64,000 nucleotides of DNA. It comes from Oasisia sp. SBJ-2009 (taxonomy: Eukaryota > Annelida > Polychaeta > Sabellida > Siboglinidae). Made by a program: the position numbers and the translations under genes. This document shows, piece by piece, positions 27,537 through 41,944 of this stretch; position 1 is the first letter of the stretch; each line of letters starts with the position of its first letter. Location of the stretch: assembly GCA_964017155.1 (NCBI GenBank), contig OZ024866.1, positions 24,066,730-24,130,729 on the forward strand, read 5' to 3'. Under the pieces are notes generated by a model. That model searched no databases and had not been told where the DNA came from. It was given only the letters and a program-made list of their open reading frames with translations.

Positions 27537-30500
27537 AACAGACCCAGTTGTCCAGTTGCCCATCATGTCAGTAATTAATGGATAGAGTTCCAAGTCACGC
27601 ATTGCAACTGAAACAATTTATCTAGTTGCAGGCGTAATATTATAGTCACAATAATTAAACACAAACATCCCAGAAAAAACATGAAAGATTTTTTACTAAT
27701 GTCACTGATACAGTGCTAAGTAACTTTAACCACACGCTTTTTTATTTAAATAAATGTTACAGCAGTGGCCTAGATATTTGAGCATATATCACACATTAGA
27801 AGACAGATTATGAAATTTAACATTGCTTTTGTTTTCGGTAACTGTTTTTGCAGGCATTGAGAAAAAATAACATATGTGACAGGTGTCTAATGAGTGAACG
27901 CTTCTGTTACAGATTCCGAAATAAGCGTGTGTTGAAGTGTTGGCTGACAGAACGGAAGGATCCCTAAGGGAGTGTTCATTGAACACAACTCCGGCGTTGG
28001 TGAGTCAGATTCTGTGCCATCATATGACTGTTGCATTAACATTCTTGAGTGTATGAGTCCAAAAAACTTGCGCAGAAAAATTACATCATCAGGGACATAA
28101 CAGCAGAGGGTTCAGTTTAATGGTGGCTTCCCTTTTGCCACTGACTAAGCTAGTGATAACAATTTTGGTAACAGTGTCGCTTTTCATGGATAAAATACTT
28201 GATCAGTACTCCTACATTTTAAAAATAATGATGCTGCATTTATAGCACTTATTCACTGTTTTGTGCTGTCTGTTGACGTCTTTCCCAAAGTAGGGGTTGA
28301 GTCCACCCCCAGCTCCGAGAGGGATGTACTTGGTGGAACTCTCTGTATCCTGCACCCTGTAGTTGGGATGACTGGGATGAGATGTTCCCTTTTCCCTGCA
28401 TGTTCTTTCCCCTCCTCGCCAGCTTCTGGGATGACACAATCCCAAGGCGACTCCTGGCTCAGTTTGCACTTACAGCCTTTATGTATGTTGTGTGCATCTG
28501 TGTCATGTGAGAACGTGTTAGAAATATGATATATATAACTGTGTAATACTTAAGTTTCTTTTTGCAAACTTCATGTGTGTTGTGATTCTAAGGTCTACTT
28601 AATAAATTAGTATTATTTTCACAGTACGTTTTGTGATTCTTACAGTTTGGTGCATCTGCTTTGCTTTTACTGATTTATTTCGGTTCGCAGGTGTGTGTGT
28701 TGTTTGTGTGCTTGTGTGCGTGTGCTTTTATGCCTATTTAATAGACAGGTATCTGTGATTGAAGCCATTGAGTGAGACTCAATGGGTCACTCAAGTAGAT
28801 AAGACAATTGTAGGACAAGGGATGTGTTCCTTTTGATAATAATCTGTTGATATCTTGTCAAATCTGTTAACCACTTCCACTCACTGTGATAGTTATCAGT
28901 GCTGTTTACATGGCAATTTATATTCCCAAGCCTTCTCTTACTGAAGCATTCGGAGAAGACAGGTTATTAACTTATTAACCAACCACACACAGTTTGCATT
29001 TATGACCTATTGTATGCAGCGTTCACGGAATGTGCCAACATAAACCATCAATTTGTCATGAGCATTCCTGAAGACTATGGCATTAGTAAATCCATGAAAA
29101 AGAAATGTTGATCAGTTATATACAGCTCTTAGTCTTATTCGTGGTTGGTATTAAGCATGTTTCATTTTAATCAAGTTTATGCAATCTTTTGCCACTTTTG
29201 GCATTTCAGAGAATTATTTTTAGAACTGAATCAACTGATGCAACCAATGTGTACTTGAAACTGTTGATGCGTCCTTGGTGGCATTTGATAATTTATTGAC
29301 ATTGTGCATATGAAAACGTAGATGAGAACAGGTGGTAAATTATGGTGCACCAAATTATCCCCGCCTATGGGAGAGGGAACTTGCGTGTACAGTTATGTTG
29401 GGTGCTACTGGGGAAAAGAGAACGGATGCAAAGGTTAAACAACCCCTGTGTGCGTGCAATAACAAAGGTAGCCTGTCAGCGGTAGGCAGTGATGGCAGCA
29501 TTCACCTTGCCATAATAAATATGTCTGTGCTTTGGGGAATCTCAAACTTCTCCTGGGCTCTTGTCAGCGTCAACGTCACCGGGCACTGTTATGTTAGCCA
29601 ATGACGTCGATCAGTAAGAAGTATGTCACTGTTCCCGCCACTTAGCAGTTATTAACTGCTAAGAGCGTGGCGCCAGTTCTGGTGGAAACTTCTTCTAGTT
29701 AGTCTCAGTTATGTGAATCTGATGAGTGGCATTTGTCAGATGCTTCAATTGTAAGATCGTTGAACAATCGAGTGAATTTCGATGGTATGAATGAAAGCAG
29801 CTATTTCCCGAGGCAATGGCTTATTATTGTACAGAAACGCCTAAATTCTGACTCACTGTATGGAGATATTCACGTGCACGGCATTATCTGATTACGATAA
29901 ACTATAAATAAACGAATACGGAGGAAATGGTATCTGTGTCGGAACTGATTCCAGATTCGGTTAATTGTCACAGCCATTGTTTGGTGGCTGTGCTGATGTA
30001 CACATACTTGGGTGGGTTCGATTTAAAATACAAGAGGCACAAACTGAGGCTATGTTTGTAGCGTAATCACTCACCCAACTTCTTTGGCAAGACATAACTA
30101 ATAATATTATGTCTGGGTCCAGGGAAACAGTTTCCCATTATTTAGGACTGCCACAGACAAGAATTGTTCCCATTGCAAGAAAGTGACGGTGATTCTTAGT
30201 GAGTGGTTTGAGGAGTTGCCAAACATGAACTGTCAACAGGTATTATGGATAAGCACATGTGAGAATGTCCCATTAATAATGATGATAATAATAATAAAGT
30301 TTTGTAGAAAGGTGGGTATTAATGGTTTCGCTGATTTAAATGCATCGTTAATGGTATATATTTTCAAAACCCTTTCCTGCAGTGAGGGGTATAAAAATGT
30401 GTAAGGTAAAAGATAGGTAGACCACAGTTGACTTGATACTAGACGTGCGGTGGGTTGGGATTCCACAAGGAGTGACTCCACCACCAAAAATCCTTTGGAA

Positions 30501-33500
30501 AAACTGTTTAGATGTGTACCTGGAGCCTGGTGTCTAGCCACGGAGGCATCTGTCTCTGGCAGACGGACACAGAGTGTCTTGTCTGGGGTGAACACCCAGC
30601 TACAGGGCCTATGTCTGGCAGACAGCTGTCAGTTTGTGTTAGTGTACCCCCCCCCCTCTCCATGTCCCCTCTCCTAGCTGTTGGGGTTCCTTTTAGCTAT
30701 ACAGGTATTTCACACATCATTAATATAAAATCCTTGGGTTGCAAAATTAATTATTATTATTAATGACAGAAATTATTTGTTAATCCTTTACTGACAGTAT
30801 GGGTGATGTATGCTGCATGGATGTATGTTATTTCTCGGCATAAATGTCTTTGTTTTAGTTTGAGTATTTCACCATTTTGTAGGTAGCACTGAAAACTGTT
30901 TTGTTTTGCATCATTTTTTTAGTTTTAAAATGGAATTAACACATTACCAAATATAATTATTGTTTGAGCACTACGACTTGATAATGTTTTATTACCTTGA
31001 TGGTGTAATTAAAGAATGATAATTATGATATGTAAGTTAATTTCGTAAGAAGTAGCTTAAGTTATGTTGAGTCGGGTTGCTCTGTTGAGGGTAATAAAGG
31101 GTGTGAGGGGGGGGAGTCTCCACCCCATGTGACAGTCCAGGGAGATTACTATATTTGGGAAGGGAGCATGGATCTAACCCCCCCCCCTGTCAGACAGGAG
31201 GGGGGATCAGTTAATGATGGTGCTGACATAGGAGATGGGCCCACCAGTGCTGTAGCCTCCAGCCTCACATTCACACTACCACCTGGCTGCAGCTGAGCTT
31301 CACTGCTCATTGGCCAGCTGCTGGCACACCGTTAGCGGTGAAAAGTTTATGAAATGTTATGTATATCTGTGTACAGTTTGTCATTGTGGTTAGTTCTTTT
31401 TGCAGATCTATGTTATATATATTATGGTTTTATTAATAAGTAATTTTCGGTTTTATTTTGTTAAATAATTGTCAAGTTTTCAGCAGTATCATAGTAGTGG
31501 GAAGGATAACGTATGGGCCACCATTCGTAATCTGATGTCAGGCAAATAGAAATTGTTTAATTGTTTGGGCTTGAATAGGAAATAGGTTACCGATGAAGAA
31601 CTGCCTCCAACTGTTTTCTTTATTTTATAACCGCATTATTCTGGAACCATTATAATGATTTATGATTAAAAAATTAAGCAGTTTCAGCGAAAACTGTTAT
31701 TTATATCATATTACAATTGATTTAGTTTGTTGACTCCCTGAGTTGATTGGATGTTCAAGGATATAGGTGCAATACCAGTGTTCTATTACAATTAACAGCA
31801 ATACACACACAGAAGAGGTGAATGAATAAAATAGATTTATTTTATTTCATGTAGCTCACATGCAGTTAATTAAGAAACTTCCAAACCATGCGCCGTGCCT
31901 CAGTGTGAACAAAATGACAAGACTCTGTGATTGGGTGAACTATTGGAATCTCTACATCACAGGTATTCCCACACCTTGTAATCTCGCCCTGGGGGTGTGC
32001 CCAGCAATGTGCCCCAAACAATGCCACCCTGGGGTCGTGCTCTTCACCCCTACCGCTCTTACCTAACCAACTTTCACATCACTGCACTCGAATCTCATTT
32101 CACGTTTTAAGCAACACCTGCGACCCTTGACCCCTGCACAGGCGATCCATCCATTACCAGTTTTTATTGTCCACGGTCTTGGCAAAGCAATTATAATTGG
32201 TCAAGGTATTTGTAATGAAGATCAGGTCTTGGAGTGCAAGTGACAGCAGATGGTATGGTCAGATATCTGAACCAGTCAGTTTTATCTGCAAAACACATTT
32301 TTAGCTTGGTAATCCAGTTTACCGTTTAGATAAATATATACTTAGTTATGTGGATTTAAAAAAAAATTACTGTACATAATAAGTAAAGGTTTTAGGCAGT
32401 CTAAAAGTTATTTGCGTCCAGCACATATTTTATGTAAGAGTAGGTCATTAATGTTAAAGAGCTCCCCCTTAATGTCCAGTGTAGATTTGTAGCCGTTGTT
32501 GCGTCTGCAGGAAGGGGGTGTAGATGTTTAGTCGTCTGCCTGTGATGGCGTGGCAGTAGAAAGAATCTCTACCAACAAGTGAAGTCAAGTCATCCTTGTT
32601 ATCTCATCAAGTTCCCCTCTGTTGCTGGTGAAAGCTCCCCCTCTCTCACAGATAAGGTCAAGCCATGCATCACAAGCATTCGGTAAACAACATCTCACAA
32701 AGCCACCCGACAGACCCAATGTTCTGTGAAGCTTACTTTTATGGCGAGCAGTCGACCCTGGTTATTGACCTATGTGGGTATATTCATTTGTTTTGTCAAA
32801 ACGTGTGAATGTCACTTCCTCCAGATTGGCATCTGACTTTTTGGTGTGAAATATTTTTCTTGCAAGAGGAATTTTTTACTTTAGCATTTGTAGCACCAAA
32901 ATGAGTGGTATTTGAAAAAAAATTATAGCGTTTATTAAACAGTTAAAAGAACAAATCTAAAATGATGACATCAAAATTAAATGTCAAAACAGGATTGTAA
33001 TTCCTGTTTTTTTTGCAGTATCTCCTGAATAATTCAAACACCGTCGCTAGGTAAATCTGTGAATGTAGGTTAAGTATGCCAGCTAAATTTGGTTGAATAA
33101 TCTGTTATGGTGGGCCAGTTTTTTATGCGTGACTGCTTCCGTTAATGGCCAGGTTAATGAGTGCATTCGGGCTGAAAAGATCCATAATGAAAAAGCCACA
33201 TAAATTTCATGTGCGATCATGCACGACTGTCTTAAGTTGTGCAGTGGTTGCTGGCTGTGTGTATGGTCTGCTGATTCTGCTAAATAAACATTGGTTTTTC
33301 AGATTTTATTCTAGGTCCAATAGTTGTTGGCGATAGTACTGTGCAGTTTAGTTAATTGTAAGAAAACCTTGGTGTTTGCTTTTGGAATAACCTCTTGCTG
33401 TATCTATGCCTGTTTTTTTTTTTATAGAAAAATGTATGGTGTTTACATGGAGAAATCATTGACAAAGCTATTGCAGCCATTGTATTAATGAATAATGGAA

Positions 33501-34005
33501 ATAATACTTAGAATAGAAAATAGGCTAGAGGCACAATAACACAATACCTATTTCTTTAGTGTTCTTCATAAAGGGAAGTGAAGTTCTTTTAATTATGTAC
33601 AAGAAATCAGACAAAGATTTTTTATAGTGAATGGTTGTATGTCTTATAAAGATATTTACACACATATTTTCGTCAAATTTAAAGTGGAACCAGGGAGCAC
33701 AAAGTGGCCTTAGATTGTAGTGAGACAGTCTCACAAACTGTTATAAATATTTTGTACAAACTATCTACTCATTCCGTGGTGCTAGCTGCGTGAATGTTTA
33801 CAAATAAAATTGACCTAAACCTGATAAGAGTCGGTTACATATCGATGAAAATTCTTTGAACCGTTGATAAGCCAAACCCTTCCTTGTCCACTTGTCAGGA
33901 ACTTACCGTTTTGTAAGGCAAGCTTGTTCAGTTTTAGCAACAGATCAAAGAACAGGTATATCATGTTAAGGCAAGTCAAAGAAAATTTATGTCGAAACCT
34001 TTGAA
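27537..34005. other. noncoding DNA right of the satellite
   Basis: AT-rich with isolated C-rich patches (28.3-28.45, 30.6-30.7, 31.1-31.3 kb), short (AAT/ATG)n runs near 30285 and no recognisable exon. No further satellite monomers are seen. Confidence 0.6.
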
Positions 34006-34034
34006 TGAGAATACCCCTAGCCTGTTCAGAACAC

Positions 34035-34327
34035 TCTTTCTTTTTCTCTCTTTCTCTCAAATACTGGACGGGGGCCCTTTGCAGGGTGTTTAAAGTCCAA
34101 CGAGAATTTGTGAGTCGTACAGGTTACACATTTACCCCCTGTGTGGAATATTTTACTTCCCCTGGCACAGACACCAGATAGAAAGGACCACCGGCTTTTA
34201 GATTCTCTTCCGAAATTGCCTAAGTTTCGAAACGGCGGTAGGTGGGGTTGACCCACCGTCCCCTCAATTGAGAGTCAGGCACTCTACTACGCGACCACCG
34301 CCCCCCACCCCGGGTTTAGAAGAATGC
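34035..34327 (-). mobile_element. tRNA-derived SINE, copy 1, with probable 29-bp target-site duplication
   Basis: Read on the minus strand, the element starts with a tRNA-like head (GGTCGCGTAGTAGAGTGCC and, further on, a mutated B box) and ends, after GGGGGTAAATGTGTAACCTG, in an A/G-rich tail (minus strand of 34035-34058). It is the same family as the element at 63393-63610: the two match from ACAGGTTACACATTTACC (34119) to the tRNA-like head near 34311, with a ~31-bp deletion in this copy. The 29 bases at 34006-34034 recur with one mismatch at 34328-34356 and directly abut the A-rich tail on one side, which is what a target-site duplication would look like. Confidence 0.8.
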
Positions 34328-34812
34328 TGAGAATACCCCTAGCATGTTCAGAACACCCCAGGTTTAGAAAAAATGCTGAGAACACCCCTCAAATTTGTAA
34401 ATACCCATTCCAGGTTTAAAATACCCGTAGAGATTTAGAACGGTACAGAGCGACTCCGTCACAATCATTTCGCCATAGTCTACATGTCACTGCGTCTCGG
34501 CCCGCCAGTACAAAGTCGTATTTTCTACAAATAGCACTCAGCGTCTAATAATAGACATTATTGAGGATTTATGCTTTTGATGTCAGTCTGAGGACAGGTT
34601 ATATCGCTGGAGCGTGACGTGCCGTTCAGGCGGAAACGTACGAGTTATAGAGAGATACTGAGGTCAGGCAGTGGCTGGTTTCATGGAATTCCCGGTAAGG
34701 CCCACTTAACTGCTTTTGGAAATGACATTTGTGTGGATGTTGATCGCCATTCGCTGTGTAATGGCAGTGTAATGGCCAAATGGCGTGTCCAGGTGAACTG
34801 GTCATCTGTTGT

Positions 34813-34826
34813 GTCGCCATAGCAAC
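34813..34826. promoter_or_regulatory. RFX X-box motif
   Basis: GTCGCCATAGCAAC fits the X-box consensus GTNRCC(N0-3)RGYAAC. The surrounding 34.6-35.05 kb is moderately CpG-rich. Single motif; function unproven. Confidence 0.35.
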
Positions 34827-36164
34827 GGTTGTTTACTTGAGGCACTGTGTGTGTAAAAGACCTGTGATTGTACGTACACAGATGTGATGTGAGAAGGCAC
34901 GATAACCTTTTCTGAAGAGATGTTTGTCTGACGAAACGCCCTCCATTGGGGGCGACGGACGAGTACAATAGGGTGCCATGTACCACTCCCCTGTCCAAAG
35001 ACACCCTGGCCCTGTGTCACTGCAGTGCCTTGACAATTATCACGTCATCCCTGTGACGCTACTTGTGTCTTGACAGGTCAGTCATCGTCATCGTCACAGA
35101 GGGTTGTCACAGAACGATTGTCTACGATGGTAGTGCTTGTTACGCAATGGCCAGACAATGTTGTGGTCAAGTCTCAGTGGTCAGCCCATCAGTGGTCACT
35201 GTGGGGAAGGGTAGATTAATTGCATGTGTCTGTCAGGCCACTGAAGCATGCATGGGAATGTGTGGGTGGGGTAACAGAAGGGTCAGGGCTGTAGGGGGTT
35301 GGGGGGTGGTAGTGTATCTCACTGGTAGTGGACATTGCAGGACAGACAGTTCATGTTGGCAACAGGTAATGTCTCTTTACTGGTCAATTAATTTTTATTT
35401 ATAGTTAGTGGCCTCTGTGTACCTTCTACAATATTGTGTAGTCCTCTGTTTTTTATGTAATATAATTCTTACACCGTCTTGGTCATGATTGATATTTGTA
35501 AAGATGTGTCAACTTTAGACACGATTACATGAAATGACGTGTCAAGTTGTGGCACCAAAGGTGTCATGGTTTTCATTTTTTAGTGACTTAAAGTTGGCCG
35601 TCGTGATTGGATGGGAACTAGGTTGGACATACTTAAACGTGGCTGCTTTACGGAGGCGCTGGCTTTGGCCGCGTGATCGGTGACAGTTTTCTGAAAGTTT
35701 TTACACAAAGCACAGCGTTATCCGGTGATTAATCACAGGGCGTGCCCCGTTGATTTGACGACATTAAGAAGTACTTGAGGCCTCTGGCTGTCTCGTGCTT
35801 AAGTGTATATTACTCTTTTTTGTTTTTGCGTATTGGTTGCTTTTTGTCGCTTTTATTTGGCAACAACTTAAAACAGTTGGCGTGAGTAGTGTGTTGCACA
35901 ATGGGTCAATGGTCAACCAGCCTTCACTTGCGAATGTAAACTGGTCAATTTGATATCAGTGGATATAAGGTGGTTGTAATTTTGTAGTGAATTATTTAGA
36001 TGTTTTCATGAAGTGCCCCTACTACTAGGGCTAAAATATCATGGTTTATGCCATACATATGTGGTTATTGTCAAAACAGTCAAAGGTTATATGAAAATAT
36101 AATTATTTGGGGTCGGGGGGTGTAATTAAATTTAATATAAGCCTAAGTTATATCAATTTCTAAA

Positions 36165-36300
36165 ATAATAATAATAATGACTTCTTTTGTGCCAATATCA
36201 GCGAAGATCAAGCTCAGTGGCGCAACAAAACCAAGGGATAAATAAATAAACTCTTGTGTTGTAATAAATAATAAAATCTTTATTTTGGACAATAAAAATG
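36165..36300. mobile_element. possible SINE/LINE tail remnant
   Basis: (AAT)n at 36165-36178 is followed by GACTTCTTTTGTGCC, GCTCAGTGGCGCAAC and another AATAAATAAATA run. This resembles the minus-strand image of a SINE 3' end. Neither head nor body can be recognised. Confidence 0.3.
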
Positions 36301-37028
36301 TTACAGTATTTAAGATATTTAACAGTAATTTGCATTACAAGTTTACCATATATTTGCTTGAGATAATTTTGCCATACTGCTTAGAAAGGGCAGAGGGAAG
36401 ACGCACCTGTTGAACCTTAAAGGAAACTTTCCCACCACTCTCTGGCAGGACAATACATGTTCTCAGGCATCATTGTGCATCCTAGTGTACTGGAGAGGGG
36501 TGTTATGTAATCCCCCCTCCCATCTGCCCCCTCTCATGTATAATCACTCTCACCTGCCACCAGCCATAAGCTACCCCAGTGAGAGGTGATTTACCCAGCC
36601 CTGGATGCTATGGTGGCAGTACTTGTGAATTACAGTTAAAAATAGTAGCAACCGAGATAAAATGGTCACTGCTATATTGGAAATAGCATCTAAAGAGAAA
36701 GAAATAGACTGACCCAGTGCTATTGACCCAGAGCTGGAGTGGCCTAGTGGCTATTTCTATCTATGTTTGGGTGGGATCTGCCTGTTGCCTCAAGTCCTGG
36801 TCACTGATAGATATCTATCTAGTACATCCACTCCTTCCTGATAGGCCTGAGTCAGTTTGTTGATACAGTGTGTAGTGAGTGAGCAATTGTGTCAGATAAA
36901 GATGTTACTTGTGACATATTGGAAAACTGTTCACTGTTTGGAGCTGTCAAGTTGCCATAACACTGTGGTTGTGATTTAAGTTTTTGTTGGTTTACGTCAT
37001 GTGGGATATTCGTCCAAATTATATTGTA

Positions 37029-37108
37029 GGTTTGTTTGTTTGTTTGTTTGTTTGTTTGTTTGTTTTGGTGTTTGTTTGTTTTGGTGTTTGTTTGTTTGGG
37101 TGTTATGT
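37029..37108. repeat. (GTTT)n microsatellite
   Basis: About nine uninterrupted GTTT units, followed by interrupted units with GGTG insertions. Confidence 0.93.
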
Positions 37109-37288
37109 ATGTATGTTCAAGTATCTCATCGATATGTGAAATATTTTATTTGTAGATTAGGCAATTGCTTCTTTATTTTGGTTTATAGATTTTGAATTTT
37201 TGATCAATTTTGTCCTTGTTTAGTAAAAAGTATTTTTTATGTAAACTATAATCTTTTGGCTACATTAGTGCAATGTAGTTATAATAGC

Positions 37289-37316
37289 ACGCACGCACGC
37301 ACACACACACACACAC
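37289..37316. repeat. (GCAC)n(AC)n microsatellite
   Basis: GCACGCACGCACGC passes into an AC dinucleotide run of about eight units. Confidence 0.93.
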
Positions 37317-37717
37317 GTTTATAAAATAATATCCAGTATTGTTCATATGCATTTTAGTCTTGTGGATATGGCAGGATAACAATGTTTGTTTATAGATTGA
37401 TAGATTCTCTACGTGACTCAGAAATTGCATTACATGTTAACTTTTTTAAGCCTGCCCTTTCAGGTAAATGATTTTGTTGTCTCACTCAGTACCCTGCATG
37501 TCCAGTGATTGTCCATCCAGGGGTCAGTTATTAAGCTTCACATTAGTGAGGAACCAGCCTCTCCCACTAGACTCTAATTAGATTTTAATGACCTTCCACT
37601 AATGGGTGACTGGAACAGCTTAGCACCCCAGGAGGGTGAATCTTTCCCTGGTGCTGTTTGTCTCCCCTCCCCCACCTCTCTGGGTCAGGGAACAGGGGAA
37701 AGGTCTTAGGAATAAAC

Positions 37718-37806
37718 TGACAGGAAAATTAAGAGGAAGTGCTGAAAATATTATCTTGGAATGAGGAAAATTAAGAGGAAGTGCTGAATATTATCTTGGA
37801 ATGAGT
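37718..37806. repeat. tandem duplication of about 42 bp
   Basis: AGGAAAATTAAGAGGAAGTG with CTGAAAATATTATCTTGG and AATG repeats once, the second copy lacking two bases. No coding potential. Confidence 0.85.
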
Positions 37807-38939
37807 CACAAGTCGGCCCTGACTCTGGTAGCGCCATCAGATATGTGAGAGTCGCATAAGTACTGATATCAAGATGTGGCTGCTGTAATGTCAGAGTGTA
37901 GGATTCACCAGTCTTCTACTTCTAGTAAGTGAAGACAGTTCTCAGGACAGATTAAGAAGTAGGAGTAACCAAGGACAAGATAAGTAGATTTCTGTCAAAG
38001 AGTCAGCACTGTTATCTTTTATGTTCAGTTGATTTCTTACGTAACATAATTTTTGTGATATCCATAAAAATATGTACATGTTATGGAATATATTGCTCAA
38101 AATGTCAATAATATATGTCATGCGATTTCTTGTTTTATTATGTCAGTTATTTATGAGGTGACTGAGATTACACATTTAGTTGAATAACCACATCATAACT
38201 ACCACATTTTGTAAACTATTTTATGTTTCACTACAAAGTCGCACATATCCTAATTATTATATTTACTCAATTGTTGTACAGTGTAATTATATATTTTTTT
38301 ATAATATTATTTGGCAAGTTTGTGAAAAATATTCATTGTGGGATAACTTGTTCAAATAATGGTAGGTTTTCTGCAGTATGTGAGTAATTGTTCCATGCAC
38401 AATGTGGTAGCCATGGAACTATGTTTTAGAAACCTACTGTAGTGGTTGATGACAGAGAGGCTCATGGGATTGATGGATACCATCAACACCTGTTCCGGGA
38501 ACTCGGCCGTGTCATCCTTGAAATGTTCTCCCTGTAAATAGCATGCCAGTGTCTGACAGAAACCTGTCTGTTATGATGAGTTTGTGGCAGTTGTTCCTGG
38601 CTTTTAAGCCCAGTTAGAACCACTTGGTGACATTGATTTGAACCGTCCTGCATTATGCAATATGCATTGTGTTACGATATCTGCACACTGCAGTAGTTAG
38701 TTTATTACCATTTGTGCAAATAAAATGGCATGTTATTTCTGAAGCAGCTGGTTTGAGTGATGGTAAAAGTATTCAAGTGAGAGTTGTGTGTGTAAGTGTT
38801 CAGCTAGATAAACACGTGGGCAGAGTTGTGGCAGCAGGATTGACATGGTAGAGTCGCCAGTGGATTGGTGGTTTGATTTAAAGAATGCATTTGTTTTAGA
38901 CGAAGCAACACTGTGATTGCATGTTCTGTTGCAGAAATA

Positions 38940-39025
38940 AGTGTGTGTGTGCGCATGTGTGTGTATGTATGTGTGCCTGCGTGTGTGTGCCTGCATGTGT
39001 GTGTGAGCGAGCGAGCGTGCGTGTT
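38940..39025. repeat. compound (GT)n / (GTGTGTGCCT)n / (GAGC)n microsatellite
   Basis: Interrupted GT repeats with TGCCTGCGTGTGTG units, then GAGCGAGCGAGCGTGCGTG. Low-complexity DNA. Confidence 0.9.
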
Positions 39026-41944
39026 TTCACTTTGTTCGTGTACAACTACTGGCGGTAGGCAGTTTATTTTTTAGGGTCTAGTGCTCCCCTGAAAACAGTA
39101 TTACTCAAAAATTAATAAAAATGAAATGTTTATTATCTGTTTGTGAAGATAACTACAGAGACACAGACAGTGTAAAATCCCGTGGGTGCGGTATAGCAAT
39201 CGGTTAAATCTTGAAAAATACACTGTTTGTAACTGTAACTTAAGAAATGAAACCAATATCCCCCCCCCCCCAACCGGAGTTAAAATCCACTTCCTTATAA
39301 GGCCAGGGCAGCAGAGGTGCTGTGATACTTATGAGATAATGAATGGGCCCACTAGATGTAGACTTAATCACCCAGCCTCCCTCCCCCCTGAAACCCCTAG
39401 GGTGCTATGCCAGGAGCAGCCACAACAGGGACTGGCCCCCCTTGGAATCTGCCTGCTGCTAGGGCTGAGGTCTGGTCACTTTGAAGTGGCTGGTCTGATT
39501 GATCCTGGCTACTGTTGTGGTCAGAGTGGTGGGAGGTGGTACAGGCTCAGCAGCTGGGGTGGGAATTGTTCCCTCCTGGTCAGTGAAGTGGGGCTGGACA
39601 CTGGCATGTTGCCTTAGTCCAGTAGTGTCATTATGGAGAAAAGTGGCCCTGGTCATATTTCATAATCCACCTTTTCCTTTCCACGTTTCTACCAACTAAT
39701 TCCTAGTCAATTGGATTGACACTAATGTTTTGATTCCTAGAAGTTATGTGTCTAAATAGATGTAGCAGTAAGTCAGTGCATCATAATTCTCTAGTTCATT
39801 TCTTGTATTTCTACAAAGATATGTGATGTCAAGTCATGCTAATCACGTCAGATTAGACACAGGTTATCTCTGTACAACTTGTGTAGCACAGATGGGTGAT
39901 AATAGGGAGGGAGGGGGTAAAACAAAGAACATATTTCAATAAGAGAAAAAGCGGTAGTTCAGTAAAATAAAAACAGTAGTTCAGCAAAACAAGAAACCTT
40001 ACTTAAGTGAAAACAATAACTTGGCCCGTTCATAAAGCATGAAACAACTACAATAGGTCTGTGAAATATTCTCCGACTTTGAATGACTGTTGAGGCAAGT
40101 AAGTTATAATATACAGTGACAGTATACAGTCTGTGTGGCATTGATAGAGATGGGGGGAGAGACAGACAGATGGACAGAGATAATTAGAACAATGCCTCAG
40201 TAAGTTAGACATCACCGAGAGTCTGACAAGTGATGTTGTGAGGCCTCTCTCTCTCTCCCACCAGCCTCTATCTCTCTCCATCAGTTGTAAGTCTTCAGCT
40301 GCCAGCAGCTGGACCAGTGACAGGCGGCTGATGGCTGCCACAGCTGGGTCAAGGTCACTGTACAGTTTGGGCGGGTGCTGTGTACTTGGTGGACCCACAG
40401 CCTACACCACTGAGTGGCTTGGTTCTAGGACAGCCTCTCAAAAACACTAGAATACAGACGTCATAAGAGTCGAGTGAAGAGAAAGGGTATTGAAATCATG
40501 AGTGGCTTGCGTGACATCCTTCTCAATAGTATATGCTACCATCAGGCAGGAGACTCGGCACTTTAGGGAAAAGAAAGCAAAGACATTGAGCAGTTTTATC
40601 CCCATGTCAGTAAAATTCATCAATAAAATCTAAACACAATTATCTATAAATCTCACGTTATCAAGATTCTCAATAAATCCTAGTTATAGTTTTTATGTTT
40701 ATACCCATTTCATGATTTTAGTAGGTTTAAAATGTAATTAGATAATAATAAATTTTATACCAGTACTATTTACTTATGTGTTTATTTCATAACTGACAAA
40801 TTGTGACATGACAATGTTCTCTCGTTTGATAAATTTTATAAACTTTCTTGTATAAGTTGGTGTATGAAGACCAATACTTAGTTGCAGAACATTGTGAACT
40901 GGCAGTATATGACACTTGTCTTGGATATGTGTTGCTTTTCAGATATTCGTAATGAAGGTTGTTGACCTGTAGTAATGATTTAACATGAATAATCATGTGT
41001 AATTAAAAGTTAATGTAATGCTAAATAAACTGATGTCTGCTGAATTAGTCCAGCATCTGTGTAACGCACTCGAAACAGTACTCATAAACTATTTATTGCT
41101 TGCATGTAACAATCTCATTTCTTGGCTTAATTCAGTATTGGTCAAATAATTAATTCGATGTTGATTAAAATGCCCGTGATTTGCTGCACGCCAGTGTTAA
41201 TTGGGAGAATTGATGGTAACTAAGTGGTATTTCAAACCATGTCTGTTGAATTTGAAGAAGTTGGGGCCGCTGTAGCGGTTTAGCTTTTCACCCATCGCAA
41301 TGTGGAGTGACATGTACAGGTGTATCCATGGGGAATACCTGAGGGCTTTGGGTTGGGAAAACCAACCCTCTTCCCGTTGCCGGTGCCTTATTGTTGAATG
41401 TGGCCTGGATGCGGGTCAGTGGCTGGTCGAGGCTGGACATTGCTGCCCGCAGCAGCAATCAGCCCCAATGAATGAAACATGAGTTGATATACATCATGCG
41501 TCGTTTCTCAGGTGCGACAAGGCTAGGTGTTCCCTTCTTTGCACTCTCAGTCCACCCATATGCCGGTTAATTCAACGCGGGGAGACTGGCTGACTGGGGC
41601 CACCCAACCCAGTCCCACCTGGGGTTGAAACCAGGAAGTATTTTGTTTCTCTTTTCGGTGGTCTCCTGTGTTGGAGGCTGGTTATGGTCAATAGTAGCGA
41701 CTTGGTGAATGCGGAACTTTGATCGCTGGTCTGTAAGGTATTTCAGTTCGTATTGTTGGGATGTAGATGGTGTGTTGAATCCATGTATGTGGTGGCTAAT
41801 ATAGTGCTCACAAATTACTTGACGATGCTAACCTAGATACATCATGACAATTGCATTCGGACAACTTGGTTAAATTCTCCATTGTCCGAAAATATACAGT
41901 CGCCATGTTGTGTATGTATTTGGAAATTGTAGACACTTCTCGAT

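Noticed and set aside
39186..39617. 143-codon open frame on the + strand
   Set aside because: It includes a poly-C run and low-complexity sequence and has no known motif or supporting splice structure.
41262..41660. A further SINE, based on GGTTGAAACC and a G+C-rich head
   Set aside because: The B-box match is imperfect, no second copy is seen in the window and no tail can be defined.
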